The notes under the pieces are model-generated. The model saw only the letters and a list, made by a program, of their open reading frames with translations. It was not told where the DNA came from and made no database searches. From positions 124,001 through 188,000 of the forward strand of contig NZ_AVGG01000018.1 in the NCBI RefSeq assembly GCF_000498535.1: DNA of 64,000 nucleotides, given 5' to 3'. The position numbers and the translations under genes were made by a program. This DNA comes from Flavobacterium limnosediminis JC2902. Lineage in GTDB: Bacteria > Bacteroidota > Bacteroidia > Flavobacteriales > Flavobacteriaceae. Numbering within the stretch: the stretch's first letter is position 1; each line of letters opens with the position of its first letter. Below are positions 32,716-41,606 of this stretch, one piece after another.

Positions 32716-33783
32716 CTAAACTTTCACTGTCCATCCAAAGGTATCTTCAGCAAGATTGTACTGTATGTTAGTCAGTTTGTCTTTGATATCTGTGGCGTAT
32801 GAATTTTCCATTTTTGGCAATTCATAATAGGTATCCTGATAAGAGAAGCCTGAAATCGGGCTGATAACCGCAGCAGTTCCGGCTCCGAAAATTTCTTTCA
32901 AAGTACCTTTTTCAGCCGCTTCCACGATTTCAGAAACCAATACGGGTCTCACTTCTATGTTAATTCCGTCGCGTTCGGCGATATCAATAATACTTTTGCG
33001 GGTTACACCATCAAGAATTCGTTCGCTGGTTGGTGCTGTATATAAGGTATCGTTAATTCTGAAGAAAACATTCATCGTTCCCGCTTCTTCTAACATGGTA
33101 TGTGTAGCATCGTCAGTCCAGATGATTTGCTGGAAACCTTGTTCGTTAGCTAATTTGGTTGGGTAAAACTGAGCCGAATAATTTCCGGCCGCTTTTGCAG
33201 CACCAATTCCGCCGTTAGCAGCACGACTGTAATGATCGGCTATAACTACTTTTACTTCTCCTGAGTAATAAGCACTTGCAGGGGAAAGAATTACGCAAAA
33301 ACGATATTGGTCTGATGGAGAAGCGATTACGCCATGTCCGGTTGCAATCATGAACGGACGAATGTAAAGCGAATTACCTTTTCCCTTCTTAACCCAAGCC
33401 TGTTCAACTTCAATCAGCTTCTTCAAACCGTCAATAAAAACTTCTTCAGGTACTTCCGGCATTGCCAAACGTACTGCCGATTTATTAAAACGTTCGTAGT
33501 TCTGATCGGGACGGTACAGCCAAACATCATTGTTTTCGTCTTTGTAGGCTTTCATTCCTTCAAAAATTGCCTGTCCGTAGTGAAATACCCTTGAAGATGG
33601 ATCCATTGTAAACGGTTCGTAAGGTTTGATTTCGGGTTCTCCCCAAACACCGTTGTCGTAATCGCAAACCAACATATGGTCTGTAAATACGCTTCCGAAT
33701 GATAAATTATCAAAATCAACCGAAGTTATTTTTGATTCTTTTGCCTTAACAATTTTAATGCTGTCCGTAGCTGTCAATTCCAT
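32716..33783 (-). CDS. ilvE: Branched-chain amino acid aminotransferase
   Basis: The 355-residue fold-type IV PLP enzyme is of the long (type II, mammalian-like) group: FHYGQAIFEGMKAYKDE, the Lys region GGIGAAKAAGNYSAQFYPT, EEAGTMNVFF and RILDGVTRKSIIDIA. It makes or degrades Leu, Ile and Val with 2-oxoglutarate. It stands alone; TAGATTTG (33873-33880, minus) is its likely -7 box. Confidence 0.95.
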   Translation of the reverse strand: MELTATDSIKIVKAKESKITSVDFDNLSFGSVFTDHMLVCDYDNGVWGEPEIKPYEPFTMDPSSRVFHYGQAIFEGMKAYKDENNDVWLYRPDQNYERFNKSAVRLAMPEVPEEVFIDGLKKLIEVEQAWVKKGKGNSLYIRPFMIATGHGVIASPSDQYRFCVILSPASAYYSGEVKVVIADHYSRAANGGIGAAKAAGNYSAQFYPTKLANEQGFQQIIWTDDATHTMLEEAGTMNVFFRINDTLYTAPTSERILDGVTRKSIIDIAERDGINIEVRPVLVSEIVEAAEKGTLKEIFGAGTAAVISPISGFSYQDTYYELPKMENSYATDIKDKLTNIQYNLAEDTFGWTVKV

Positions 33784-34084
33784 TGAATAAAAATTAGTGT
33801 TTTTAACGCTAAACAGTTGGTTGTTAACGAAATCGTAATTTCATAATTGCCAATAAACCTGTCGTGTCTTTGCAAATCTAACAAAAAAAAGGACTTTTTC
33901 GAATGTCAGATTAAAAATAGTGTAATTAATTAAGGAATTACTAAATTGTTTTTAAAAATTCAATGAATGGCTTCGAAATTCACTTTTTTACTTGTATAAA
34001 GAGAAAATTTAGGTGAATCATTTTTCCGTTCGATATTAATTTGTTTCTTTGAAATCTGCAATTAAAGTCAAATAAACACATATT
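33784..34084. promoter_or_regulatory. Divergent promoter region, ilvE and DUF4920 operon
   Basis: The 301-bp gap has TAGATTTG on the minus strand (33873-33880) about 90 bp before ilvE. The plus side is AT-rich without a clear box. No attenuator-type leader peptide rich in Leu, Ile or Val is visible before ilvE. Confidence 0.45.
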
Positions 34085-34582
34085 ATGAAAAAAGTTATCG
34101 TATTAGCCCTTTCAGTTATTGCCATGGTAAGTTGTAATAAGAAGCAGGAAGAGGCTAAAATTGCCGAGGTGTCAAAAACAGATTATGCGGTTTTCGGTGA
34201 CAGTATTACTGATACTGAGGTATTAACAAAAGAAGCGATGTTTGCCAAATTCAAAAATCTGAAAGAAGGGGATACTTTAAATGTGAAGTTTAAATCAAAC
34301 ATTAAAGAAGTGTGTCAGAAAAAAGGCTGCTGGATGTCGATGGACTTAGCGGATGGAAGCGAGACTTTTGTGAAATTTAAAGATTATGCTTTTTTTGTTC
34401 CGATGAACGCCGGGAAACAAGAAGCCATCGTTAACGGAAAGGCTTTTATAAGTGTTGAATCTGTGAATGAACAAAAACATTATGCTAAAGACGGCGGCAA
34501 ATCTCAGGCGGCTATCGACAGTATCACTGCTCCAAAGGTTACCTATTCTTTTATGGCCGATGGTGTTTTAATCGCTAAATAA
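34085..34582 (+). CDS. DUF4920 lipoprotein
   Basis: Lipobox SVIAMVSC gives Cys17 in a 165-residue protein. The DUF4920 hallmark EVCQKKGCWMSMD follows, with Cys residues that may bind metal, then FVKFKDYAFFVPMNAG. Its TAA overlaps the ATG of the next gene (TAATG), so the two are translationally coupled. Function unknown; a periplasmic metal or redox role is inferred from the paired Cys and the cytochrome-like partner. Confidence 0.8.
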   Translation: MKKVIVLALSVIAMVSCNKKQEEAKIAEVSKTDYAVFGDSITDTEVLTKEAMFAKFKNLKEGDTLNVKFKSNIKEVCQKKGCWMSMDLADGSETFVKFKDYAFFVPMNAGKQEAIVNGKAFISVESVNEQKHYAKDGGKSQAAIDSITAPKVTYSFMADGVLIAK

Positions 34583-35025
34583 TGAGAAAGATACTGGTAA
34601 TACTGATGGTTTCAGGATTTCTGTTTTCCTGTGTGAAAAAAGAGGAGGTCAAAGCCGAAGCAAAAAAAGAAACTTCTGAAAAGAAAGATTTCAAGATGTA
34701 TGAAATGTCGGAGATGTCGGTATTGATGGAGCAGATGTATGTGGATAATCAGCGTCTGAAGGAGCGTATCAAAAACGGAGATACCATCGGACAGTTTCCA
34801 CAACATTTTTTGCTGATCCATAAAGCGGTGATGACCGACGATAAAGAAAACGACGCTTTCTTTAAAGAACAGGCAGCGAAATTCATCAAAGCTCAGGAGT
34901 TGATTTATGAGGATCCCAAAAATGCTAAAGAACATTTTAATAATGGAGTGGATGCCTGTTTGCGTTGTCATGAAGTGAAATGTGGCGGTCCGATTCCAAG
35001 AATTAAGAAACTATATATAAATTAA
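34582..35025 (+). CDS. Cytochrome-like lipoprotein with one CxxCH motif
   Basis: The 147-residue lipoprotein (signal to FLFSC, Cys17) has an alpha-helical body and ends with CLRCHEVKCGGPIPRIKKLY; CLRCH (126-130) is a c-type heme attachment site. A single C-terminal CxxCH on a four-helix-like body recalls cytochrome c'. It is coupled to the DUF4920 gene and is followed 1 bp later by mnmD. Haem binding is inferred from the motif alone. Confidence 0.7.
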   Translation: MRKILVILMVSGFLFSCVKKEEVKAEAKKETSEKKDFKMYEMSEMSVLMEQMYVDNQRLKERIKNGDTIGQFPQHFLLIHKAVMTDDKENDAFFKEQAAKFIKAQELIYEDPKNAKEHFNNGVDACLRCHEVKCGGPIPRIKKLYIN

Positions 35026-35026
35026 G

Positions 35027-35689
35027 TTGAAACGAAAAATTATTCAAACGGATGACGGTTCTTCGTCATTACTGATGGAAGAATGGGGGGAGACTTACCA
35101 TTCCAGACACGGAGCGATTCAGGAGGCCAAACATGTATTCATTCAAAACGGACTGTCACTTTTTAAGGAACAGTCCGTTGCTGTTCTGGAGATAGGTTTT
35201 GGTACCGGACTGAATGCTTTTATTACTTTTCTGGAAGCACAAAAATTCAATCAGATTGTTGATTATGTTGGGGTGGAAGCCTATCCGATTTTACCGGAAG
35301 AAGTTGAAAAACTGAATTATGTTCCGCAATTGGATGCAAGTCAGTTTAATACAGAATTTCAGTTGATGCATTCTTGTGAATGGGGTGTAAAAACGGCCAT
35401 TTCCGATGCATTTACTTTAACAAAACGGAAACAATATTTTAACGAAATTATTGACAAAAATTGTTTTGATTTGATTTACTTTGATGCGTTCGGATTTCAG
35501 TACCAGCCGGAACTATGGTCGGTTGAGATCTTCGAAAAAATGTATCAGGCATTAAAGACAAATGGTGTTTTGGTTACTTACGCGTGCAGAGGCAGTGTTA
35601 AAAGAGCAATGACCGAGGTTGGTTTTGTTACGGAAAAGTTGCAGGGACCACCAGGAAAGCGTGAAATGTTGCGGGCTGTTAAAAAGTAA
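35027..35689 (+). CDS. mnmD: tRNA 5-methylaminomethyl-2-thiouridine methyltransferase, TTG start
   Basis: The 220-residue protein matches the methyltransferase half of MnmC (DUF752): EEWGETYHSRHGAIQEAKHV, SAM motif LEIGFGTGLNAFITF, IYFDAFGFQYQPELW and TYACRGSVKRAM. It adds the last methyl of mnm5s2U34 in tRNA. The frame has no ATG before these motifs; TTG at 35027 immediately follows the preceding stop and is the natural start. Confidence 0.93.
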   Translation: MKRKIIQTDDGSSSLLMEEWGETYHSRHGAIQEAKHVFIQNGLSLFKEQSVAVLEIGFGTGLNAFITFLEAQKFNQIVDYVGVEAYPILPEEVEKLNYVPQLDASQFNTEFQLMHSCEWGVKTAISDAFTLTKRKQYFNEIIDKNCFDLIYFDAFGFQYQPELWSVEIFEKMYQALKTNGVLVTYACRGSVKRAMTEVGFVTEKLQGPPGKREMLRAVKK

Positions 35690-35821
35690 TCATTTTGTTA
35701 AAAAGTTGTGATATATGTTTGATGTTAATAAATTATTAAATTATTTTTAAATAAATTTTAAATTTTTTTTATAATTTTACTATTAAGTTCTTACCCCATT
35801 AACCAAATTAATAAATGCATT

Positions 35822-36019
35822 ATGTCACGATCAATGTATGCGTACACCAAATCTATTTTAGAAAGAGTAAGTTTCGACCCAATATTGTTTTGTAAAGAAT
35901 TAGAAAAAGCTATAAAAATCCTGTTACCGTATGAATTAGAACAATTAACAGAATGGTTGCTCAGCTTTACAAAAGAAAAACCCGAATTACGACAATGTCT
36001 AGTCTATATAAATGAATAA
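35822..36019 (+). CDS. Small helical protein, tandem copy 1 (65 aa)
   Basis: MSRSMYAYTKSILERVSFDP, then LFCKELEKAIKILLPYELEQ and KPELRQCLVYINE. It is 60% or more identical by eye to the product at 36251-36451, and even the upstream sequence TTAACCAAATTAATA is shared. It is a predicted soluble helical protein. I recall similar 60-70-residue proteins in Flavobacteriia, all of unknown function. Confidence 0.8.
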   Translation: MSRSMYAYTKSILERVSFDPILFCKELEKAIKILLPYELEQLTEWLLSFTKEKPELRQCLVYINE

Positions 36020-36050
36020 AAAAGAGGAGCATAAGCTCCTCTTTTTTTTT
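36018..36050 (+). terminator. Terminator of tandem copy 1
   Basis: AAAAGAGGAGC (36020-36030) pairs with GCTCCTCTTTT (36035-36045), followed by T5 more. It is a textbook intrinsic terminator right at the stop codon. Confidence 0.92.
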
Positions 36051-36250
36051 GGGCATTTTTAAGATAATTTGAATATTGTAATAATGAAAATGTAAGTATT
36101 TTAACTTGGTTTTTAAATTAAATGCGTTTTTAATCGAAATATTTTACACTTAATCGATATTTTTTTGTTATTTTTCTTTGTTGTAATATAGTTTTTTGTT
36201 AATTTTACTCCACGTTCTTGTCCTGTTAACCAAATTAATACCAATTGATT

Positions 36251-36451
36251 ATGCCACGAATGATTTATGATTACACCAAATCGGTGCTTGAAAGAGTGAG
36301 CTTTGATCCCTTGCTTTTTATGAAAGAATTAAAAAAAGCGATTAAGAATTTGTTGCCGTACGAAATTGAGCTACTGAGTAAATGGTTAAACTATTTTACT
36401 TCAGAAAAGCCGGAATTACAACCTTGTCTGATTGTAATTAATGAAAATTAA
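36251..36451 (+). CDS. Small helical protein, tandem copy 2 (66 aa)
   Basis: MPRMIYDYTKSVLERVSFDP, then LLFMKELKKAIKNLLPYEIE and KPELQPCLIVINEN. The start is ATG 36251, aligned to the first copy; a TTG six bases earlier is not needed. The duplicate has its own promoter region and terminator, so both copies are separately expressed units. Confidence 0.8.
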   Translation: MPRMIYDYTKSVLERVSFDPLLFMKELKKAIKNLLPYEIELLSKWLNYFTSEKPELQPCLIVINEN

Positions 36452-36479
36452 CTATATAACCCTACTTAAACTTAACCTA

Positions 36480-36512
36480 AAATAAGAGGAGCCGGAGCTC
36501 CTCTTATTTTTT
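36480..36512. terminator. Shared terminator of tandem copy 2 and oxyR
   Basis: AATAAGAGGAGC (36481-36492) pairs with GCTCCTCTTATT (36497-36508), with T-runs on both strands. The oxyR stop codon (36504-36506) lies inside the stem. Confidence 0.9.
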
Positions 36513-37445
36513 ATGTAAAGGACTTATTATTTGCACATTATGAAAGGCGATGGCGCCTTTTACAACACCGGAAATTGTAGTTCTCAGTGCATCAATGATG
36601 TGCATTTTAAGTTCGCTTTTCGGAAAAATCAAACTTACTTCACGTGCAGGTCTGGGTTCTTTAAAATGACGCAAATTTAATTTGTTTTTGTCGCTTAAGT
36701 CCAAAGTATGCAAATAGGGAAGAAGTGTTATGCCCAATCCTTCATCTGCGAGTTTGATTAAGGTCTCAAAACTTCCGCTTTCAATCTGAAAATGACTGTC
36801 GTGTTTCATATTGGCATTCTTGCATAAGTTCAGGATTCCGTCCCTGAAACAATGTCCGTCCTGTAAAAGCAATATGTTATCCAGATCCAGATCATCAACC
36901 TCAATCTCGTCTTTGTTTATATTTTTATGGTTGTCCGGGAAATAGCCTACAAAAGGCTCGTAATACAAAACAATTTCCTTTATAGTTTCTTCTTCGAGAG
37001 GTGTAGCGGCAATGGCAGCATCCAGATGACCGCTTTTCAATCGTTTGATAATTTCTTCCGTGTTGTGCTCTTCGATGATTAAATTGATTTTCGGATATTT
37101 TTTAATGAAATTATTCAGGAACATAGGTAATAACGTTGGCATAATGGTTGGGATGATGCCAATTTTAAACTCGCCTCCAAAATATCCTTTTTGCTGATCA
37201 ACAATATCTTTTATTCTGCCGGATTCATTGACAATATTTTTTGCCTGTGAAACTATTTTTGCGCCAATTTCAGTCAGTTGAATCGGTTTTTTACTTCGGT
37301 CAAAAATCTGAATATCTAATTCTTCTTCCAGTTTCTGAATCTGCATGCTTAGTGTGGGCTGTGTAACGAAGCATTTTTCTGCAGCCAGGGTGAAATTTTT
37401 ATGCTCAGCAACAGCTAAAACATAATATAATTGGGTAATAGTCAT
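36504..37445 (-). CDS. oxyR: LysR-family hydrogen peroxide regulator OxyR
   Basis: The 313-residue protein starts MTITQLYYVLAVAEHKNFTL with a LysR HTH (residues 1-60). It carries the redox pair in LLLQDGHCFRDGILNLC, Cys199 and Cys208, the same positions as in the E. coli protein. Disulfide formation by H2O2 would switch it on. The longer frame to 37538 is rejected because the extra 31 residues lack family similarity. dps lies divergently 108 bp away and is an expected target. Confidence 0.96.
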   Translation of the reverse strand: MTITQLYYVLAVAEHKNFTLAAEKCFVTQPTLSMQIQKLEEELDIQIFDRSKKPIQLTEIGAKIVSQAKNIVNESGRIKDIVDQQKGYFGGEFKIGIIPTIMPTLLPMFLNNFIKKYPKINLIIEEHNTEEIIKRLKSGHLDAAIAATPLEEETIKEIVLYYEPFVGYFPDNHKNINKDEIEVDDLDLDNILLLQDGHCFRDGILNLCKNANMKHDSHFQIESGSFETLIKLADEGLGITLLPYLHTLDLSDKNKLNLRHFKEPRPAREVSLIFPKSELKMHIIDALRTTISGVVKGAIAFHNVQIISPLHKK

Positions 37446-37553
37446 CGGATAAATATTTTCGATAAAATTATAAAATCTATCAATTAAATTTATGATTATT
37501 GGTCGGAATTTCAAACTAATTTTGATCTCAATGATCAACTAAAGTATAAAACA
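37446..37553. promoter_or_regulatory. oxyR-dps divergent promoter
   Basis: TAATTTTG (37517-37524) is a -7 box for dps. Upstream, GATA...TATC and TATGATTATTGG segments give weak ATAG/CTAT-like half-sites as expected for OxyR, but no clean four-half-site operator is visible. Confidence 0.5.
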
Positions 37554-38033
37554 ATGAAAACAAACAGTTTAGGATTGCCTGTAAAGGAAACACAGGTTTT
37601 GGTAGCCGAATTAAATATTTTATTGTCCAATTTTCAGGTGTATTACCAGAATTTAAGAGGACTGCATTGGAATATACGTGGAAAAAGATTCTTTGATCTG
37701 CATTTGAAATTTGAGGAATTGTACAACGACAGTCAACTGAAAATTGATATGGTAGCCGAACGTATTCTTACTCTTGGCGGTACTCCGTTACACACTTTTG
37801 AGGATTATACAAACAATAGTAAAATAAAAATCGGTAAAAACATTTCAAACGATGAAGTGGCTATTCAATTGGTAATTACATGTTTATCGGAATTGTTGAA
37901 AATCGAACGTGTTATACTAAAACAATCTTCCGAAATTGACGACGAAGGAACAAATTCCATGATGAGTGATTTCATTAAGGAGCAGGAAAAAACACTCTGG
38001 ATGATGAAAGCCTGGATGGAGGAAGAGATGTGA
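37554..38033 (+). CDS. dps: Dps ferritin-like DNA-protection protein
   Basis: The 159-residue protein has the Dps ferroxidase region LRGLHWNIRGKRFFDLHLKF, EELYNDSQLKIDMVAERIL and the family C-terminus (KEQEKTLWMMKAWMEEEM). It stores iron and uses H2O2 to oxidise it, shielding DNA. It is divergent from oxyR. Confidence 0.96.
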   Translation: MKTNSLGLPVKETQVLVAELNILLSNFQVYYQNLRGLHWNIRGKRFFDLHLKFEELYNDSQLKIDMVAERILTLGGTPLHTFEDYTNNSKIKIGKNISNDEVAIQLVITCLSELLKIERVILKQSSEIDDEGTNSMMSDFIKEQEKTLWMMKAWMEEEM

Positions 38034-38113
38034 GCCTAAACAGCGTAGAATATAAGTATTAAAAATTTCATAATAAGTTTTTTGTCTGCTTTTTTATTTT
38101 TTACTTTCGCACC

Positions 38114-38398
38114 ATGAAAATTATGGTAAACATAGTTCTGTTTTTGTTTATTGCTTTTTTGGCAACGCCTACAGTTGTGGGTATGTTGAAAAGTGATACG
38201 GATACCTCTATGTTTTATTCCCTTTCAGAAGAAGAGATTCAAAAAGAGGTGAAAGAAATTCCGCTTAGTATTGCAGAAGTGATTCATCTCGAAACGTTTT
38301 ATTTCTCAAGAAAGGCCACTGCTATAAATTTTCAGAATGAACAGAAGCACGATAATGTTTCTGAAGAAATCTTCTCACCTCCACCCGAAAAAGCATAA
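38114..38398 (+). CDS. Small exported or membrane protein (94 aa), unknown
   Basis: The N-terminal hydrophobic segment IMVNIVLFLFIAFLATPTVV is followed by an acidic tail of about 70 residues (SLSEEEIQKEVKEI ... EEIFSPPPEKA). TACTTTCG just upstream may be its -7 box. It lies 84 bp before the SulP transporter gene and may be cotranscribed. I do not recognise a family. Confidence 0.7.
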   Translation: MKIMVNIVLFLFIAFLATPTVVGMLKSDTDTSMFYSLSEEEIQKEVKEIPLSIAEVIHLETFYFSRKATAINFQNEQKHDNVSEEIFSPPPEKA

Positions 38399-38482
38399 TA
38401 CATTATTTAATCAAACATTTTGATTATCAGTCAGGTACTATTTTGTATCTGAAGTATTAATTGTATTATATTTTTATCGGTT

Positions 38483-40147
38483 ATGACAAAAAAAACAAAT
38501 ATTTTTGGCAACCTGAAATCTGATTTACCCTCAGGTCTTGTTGTTTTTCTGGTGGCTCTGCCGCTGTGTTTAGGCATAGCAATGGCATCCGGAGCGCCTC
38601 TTTTTTCGGGTATTATTTCAGGTGTTATCGGCGGAATTGTGGTGGGGTATTTAAGCAAATCTCACGTAAGCGTTTCCGGTCCTGCAGCAGGTCTGACGGC
38701 CATTGTACTTACGGCTATTACAGATTTGGGTGCATTCAATATTTTTCTTACCGCGGTTTTTCTTGCGGGTTTGATTCAGTTGGCATTAGGTTTTCTGAAA
38801 GCGGGAAGTATATCCAATTATTTTCCGACCAACGTAATTGAAGGTATGTTAGCGGGTATTGGTGTTATTATCATTTTAAAACAGTTACCCCATGCAGTTG
38901 GGTATGATGCTGATTTTGAAGGTGACGAGGCCTTTGTTCAGGCCGATGGAGGGAATACCTTTTCAACTTTGTTCGGAGCCTTGGATTATATTCAGTTGGG
39001 ATCTGTAGTGATTGCTCTTGTTTCTTTGGCGATTTTGATTTCATGGGATAAAGTTCCTTTTTTAAAGAAGTTAAAATTGATTCCGGGTGCTTTGGTAGCC
39101 GTTATTGTTGGAGTTGTTCTGAATGAAATTTTTATTTCCACAGGAAGTTCTCTGGCTATTGCTAAAGAGCATTTGGTTTCCCTGCCGGTTCCTTCCTCAA
39201 TGGATGAATTTAAGTCGATGTTTGTGCTTCCCGATTTTACGGCAATAACAAATCCAAAAGTCTGGATTGTCGCCTTAACAATTGCAATTGTTGCTTCCAT
39301 TGAAAGTTTACTTTGTATTGAAGCTGCCGATCGTCTTGATTTGCAAAAGCGTTTTACAGACACCAATGTAGAGCTTCGCGCACAGGGTATTGGTAATATT
39401 GTGAGTTCTCTTCTTGGTGGTTTACCGATGACTTCGGTTGTGGTTCGTACCTCTGCCAATGTAAATGCGGGTGCCAGATCCAAAATGTCTGCAATTGTTC
39501 ATGGTGTCTTATTATTGGTAAGTGTTTTGGCAATTCCAATGCTTTTAAATAAAATTCCATTAGCGACTTTAGCGGCTGTATTGCTTCTTGTAGGGTATAA
39601 ATTAGCAAAACCGGCAACCATCATGCATTTTTGGGAAAAGGGGAAATATCAGTTTGTTCCCTTCATCGCAACACTTTCAGCCGTAGTTTTCCTTGATTTA
39701 CTAAAAGGTGTGGCTTTGGGAATGATAATCAGTATCGTTTTTGTTTTGAGAGGAAATCTGAAAAGAGCCTATTATTTCAGAAAAGAAGAGTACGAAGACG
39801 GTGATGTCATCCACATAGATCTTGCTCAGGAAGTTTCTTTTTTAAACAAAGCAGCAATAAAACTGACGTTAAACAAGCTTCCGGAAGATTCGAAAGTGGT
39901 TATCAATGCATCGGATACCGTATATATTGCACATGATGTGATTGACCTTATAAAAGAGTTCAAACATATAAATGCGGTTGAAAAAGGAATTGAAGTTACA
40001 TTAATCGGTTTTAAAGAAGCCTACGAACTTGAAAATTCCAAATATGAAAACAATCACGTTTTTATGGAGCACAATGCCTTGATTAACTACAGAAAAAATG
40101 CTATTTCGTCACATGAAGAGGCGATAAACGAGTTAACAACCAACTAG
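38483..40147 (+). CDS. SulP-family anion (probably bicarbonate) transporter
   Basis: The 554-residue protein has ten or more membrane segments, SulP hallmarks GLVVFLVALPLCLGIAMASG and VSGPAAGLTAIVLTAI, and a C-terminal STAS domain (about 440-540; DSKVVINASDTVYIAHDVID-like). Followed 56 bp later by two carbonic anhydrases, it most likely imports bicarbonate, as BicA-type SulP proteins do; sulfate is the alternative. Confidence 0.88.
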   Translation: MTKKTNIFGNLKSDLPSGLVVFLVALPLCLGIAMASGAPLFSGIISGVIGGIVVGYLSKSHVSVSGPAAGLTAIVLTAITDLGAFNIFLTAVFLAGLIQLALGFLKAGSISNYFPTNVIEGMLAGIGVIIILKQLPHAVGYDADFEGDEAFVQADGGNTFSTLFGALDYIQLGSVVIALVSLAILISWDKVPFLKKLKLIPGALVAVIVGVVLNEIFISTGSSLAIAKEHLVSLPVPSSMDEFKSMFVLPDFTAITNPKVWIVALTIAIVASIESLLCIEAADRLDLQKRFTDTNVELRAQGIGNIVSSLLGGLPMTSVVVRTSANVNAGARSKMSAIVHGVLLLVSVLAIPMLLNKIPLATLAAVLLLVGYKLAKPATIMHFWEKGKYQFVPFIATLSAVVFLDLLKGVALGMIISIVFVLRGNLKRAYYFRKEEYEDGDVIHIDLAQEVSFLNKAAIKLTLNKLPEDSKVVINASDTVYIAHDVIDLIKEFKHINAVEKGIEVTLIGFKEAYELENSKYENNHVFMEHNALINYRKNAISSHEEAINELTTN

Positions 40148-40203
40148 AAAACACCGGAGAAGAAGAAAATCGGTTTTTTAATTAAATTAAAATTGAAATC
40201 AGA

Positions 40204-40887
40204 ATGAGAACTTTAAATAAAGAATTACAATCACAAATAGCACCAAGAAAAGCTTTAGAGCTTTTAAAAGAAGGTAACAATCGCTTTGTAAATAATTTAA
40301 AATTGCACCGGGATTTATTAGAACAGGTAAATGATACCCGTGACGGTCAATGGCCTTTTGCGACAATTTTGAGTTGTATCGACAGTCGTACGTCTGCTGA
40401 ATTGGTTTTCGATCAGGGATTGGGAGATGTTTTTTCTATCCGTATTGCCGGGAATGTAGTCAATACAGATATTTTAGGGAGTATGGAATTTGCCTGTAAA
40501 GTTGCCGGTTCTAAATTAATCGTGGTTTTAGGGCATACCAAATGCGGAGCCGTAAAAGGAGCTTGTGACCATGTGGAAATGGGTAATTTAACTGAATTAT
40601 TATCAAAATTGCAACCTGCTGTTTATGAAGAGCAGGAAACTAATGTGGATAGAAATTCCAAAAATGGCCAATTTGTAGAAAATGTTGCTGAAATCAATGT
40701 AAAACGTACTGTTAAATCAATTATCCAAAGAAGTTACATTTTGGAACAAATGATTGAAAATGGTGAAATTGGTATTATTGGCGCCATGTACAACATTGAA
40801 ACGGGAATGGTAGAATTTTATCAGGACACTGAATTTATTAAGGATGAACTAAATCCTCAATTAAGTTTAAAAGAATTGATAAACTAA
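40204..40887 (+). CDS. Beta-class carbonic anhydrase (1)
   Basis: The 227-residue enzyme has zinc ligands and catalytic dyad in LSCIDSRTSAELVF (Cys, Asp, Arg) and VVLGHTKCGAVKGACDH (His, Cys). The sequence RIAGNVVNTDILGSMEFACK is typical. It interconverts CO2 and bicarbonate in the cytosol. It is not closely similar to the next gene's product, so the pair is not a recent tandem duplication. Confidence 0.95.
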   Translation: MRTLNKELQSQIAPRKALELLKEGNNRFVNNLKLHRDLLEQVNDTRDGQWPFATILSCIDSRTSAELVFDQGLGDVFSIRIAGNVVNTDILGSMEFACKVAGSKLIVVLGHTKCGAVKGACDHVEMGNLTELLSKLQPAVYEEQETNVDRNSKNGQFVENVAEINVKRTVKSIIQRSYILEQMIENGEIGIIGAMYNIETGMVEFYQDTEFIKDELNPQLSLKELIN

Positions 40888-40933
40888 ATTTTTCTGTATT
40901 TTTAAGTTACATTTGTTATAACAAAAACATATA

Positions 40934-41569
40934 ATGAGCGATTTTTATAAAAAGATTTTAGAGAACAATAAGAAGTGGGTTGAAGAGAAATTAGCCATCG
41001 ATAAAGACTTTTTTAAGGATTTGGCAAAAGGACAAAATCCACCGTTATTGTGGATAGGTTGTTCTGATAGCCGAGTTCCTGCAAATGAAATTATTGGTGC
41101 AGCCCCGGGTGAAGTTTTTGTTCACAGAAACATTGCTAACATGGTAATTCATAGCGATATGAATATGTTGAGCGTTTTGGATTATGCTGTAAATGCTTTG
41201 AAAATCAAACATATTATTGTTTGCGGACATTACGGTTGTGGTGGAGTGAAGGCTGCAATGGGGAATGAATCCATCGGTATTATCGATAACTGGATCCGTC
41301 ATATTAAAGATATTTACAGATATCACCAAACTTATCTGGATTCTATTATCGACGAGAAGGAACGATTCAATAAATTCGTTGAAATCAATGTGAAAGAGCA
41401 GGTATATGATTTAGCTAAAACATCAATTGTGCAGGCCGCATGGAAATCTGGACAGGAACTGAGTATTCACGGTTGGGTTTACGGATTAAATTCGGGTTAT
41501 GTAACCGATTTGGATGTGAATATTGACTCCAATGAAAAATTGGATAATGTATACCAATTGAAATTTTAA
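40934..41569 (+). CDS. can: Beta-class carbonic anhydrase (2), Can-like
   Basis: The 211-residue enzyme has WIGCSDSRVPANEIIGAAPG and HIIVCGHYGCGGVKAAMG carrying the Zn ligands, plus the E. coli Can-like SMNxLSVLDYAVNALKIKH region. It lies 46 bp after the first carbonic anhydrase and ends at a strong terminator. Confidence 0.95.
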   Translation: MSDFYKKILENNKKWVEEKLAIDKDFFKDLAKGQNPPLLWIGCSDSRVPANEIIGAAPGEVFVHRNIANMVIHSDMNMLSVLDYAVNALKIKHIIVCGHYGCGGVKAAMGNESIGIIDNWIRHIKDIYRYHQTYLDSIIDEKERFNKFVEINVKEQVYDLAKTSIVQAAWKSGQELSIHGWVYGLNSGYVTDLDVNIDSNEKLDNVYQLKF

Positions 41570-41571
41570 AT

Positions 41572-41606
41572 AAAAAAAGTCTCGTTTTAAACGGGACTTT
41601 TTTTTA
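41572..41606. terminator. Bidirectional terminator
   Basis: AAAAAGTCTCGTTTT pairs with AAACGGGACTTTTT (one G-U), flanked by A7 and T8 runs. It serves the carbonic anhydrase operon and the convergent LETM1-like gene. Confidence 0.88.

Noticed and set aside
37446..37538. Longer OxyR beginning at 37538
   Set aside because: The 31 extra residues have no LysR similarity; with ATG 37445 the redox cysteines fall at 199 and 208 as in the known protein.
38992..39483. 163-codon antisense frame inside the SulP transporter gene
   Set aside because: It lies wholly opposite conserved SulP coding sequence and its product has no protein-like pattern or start signal.
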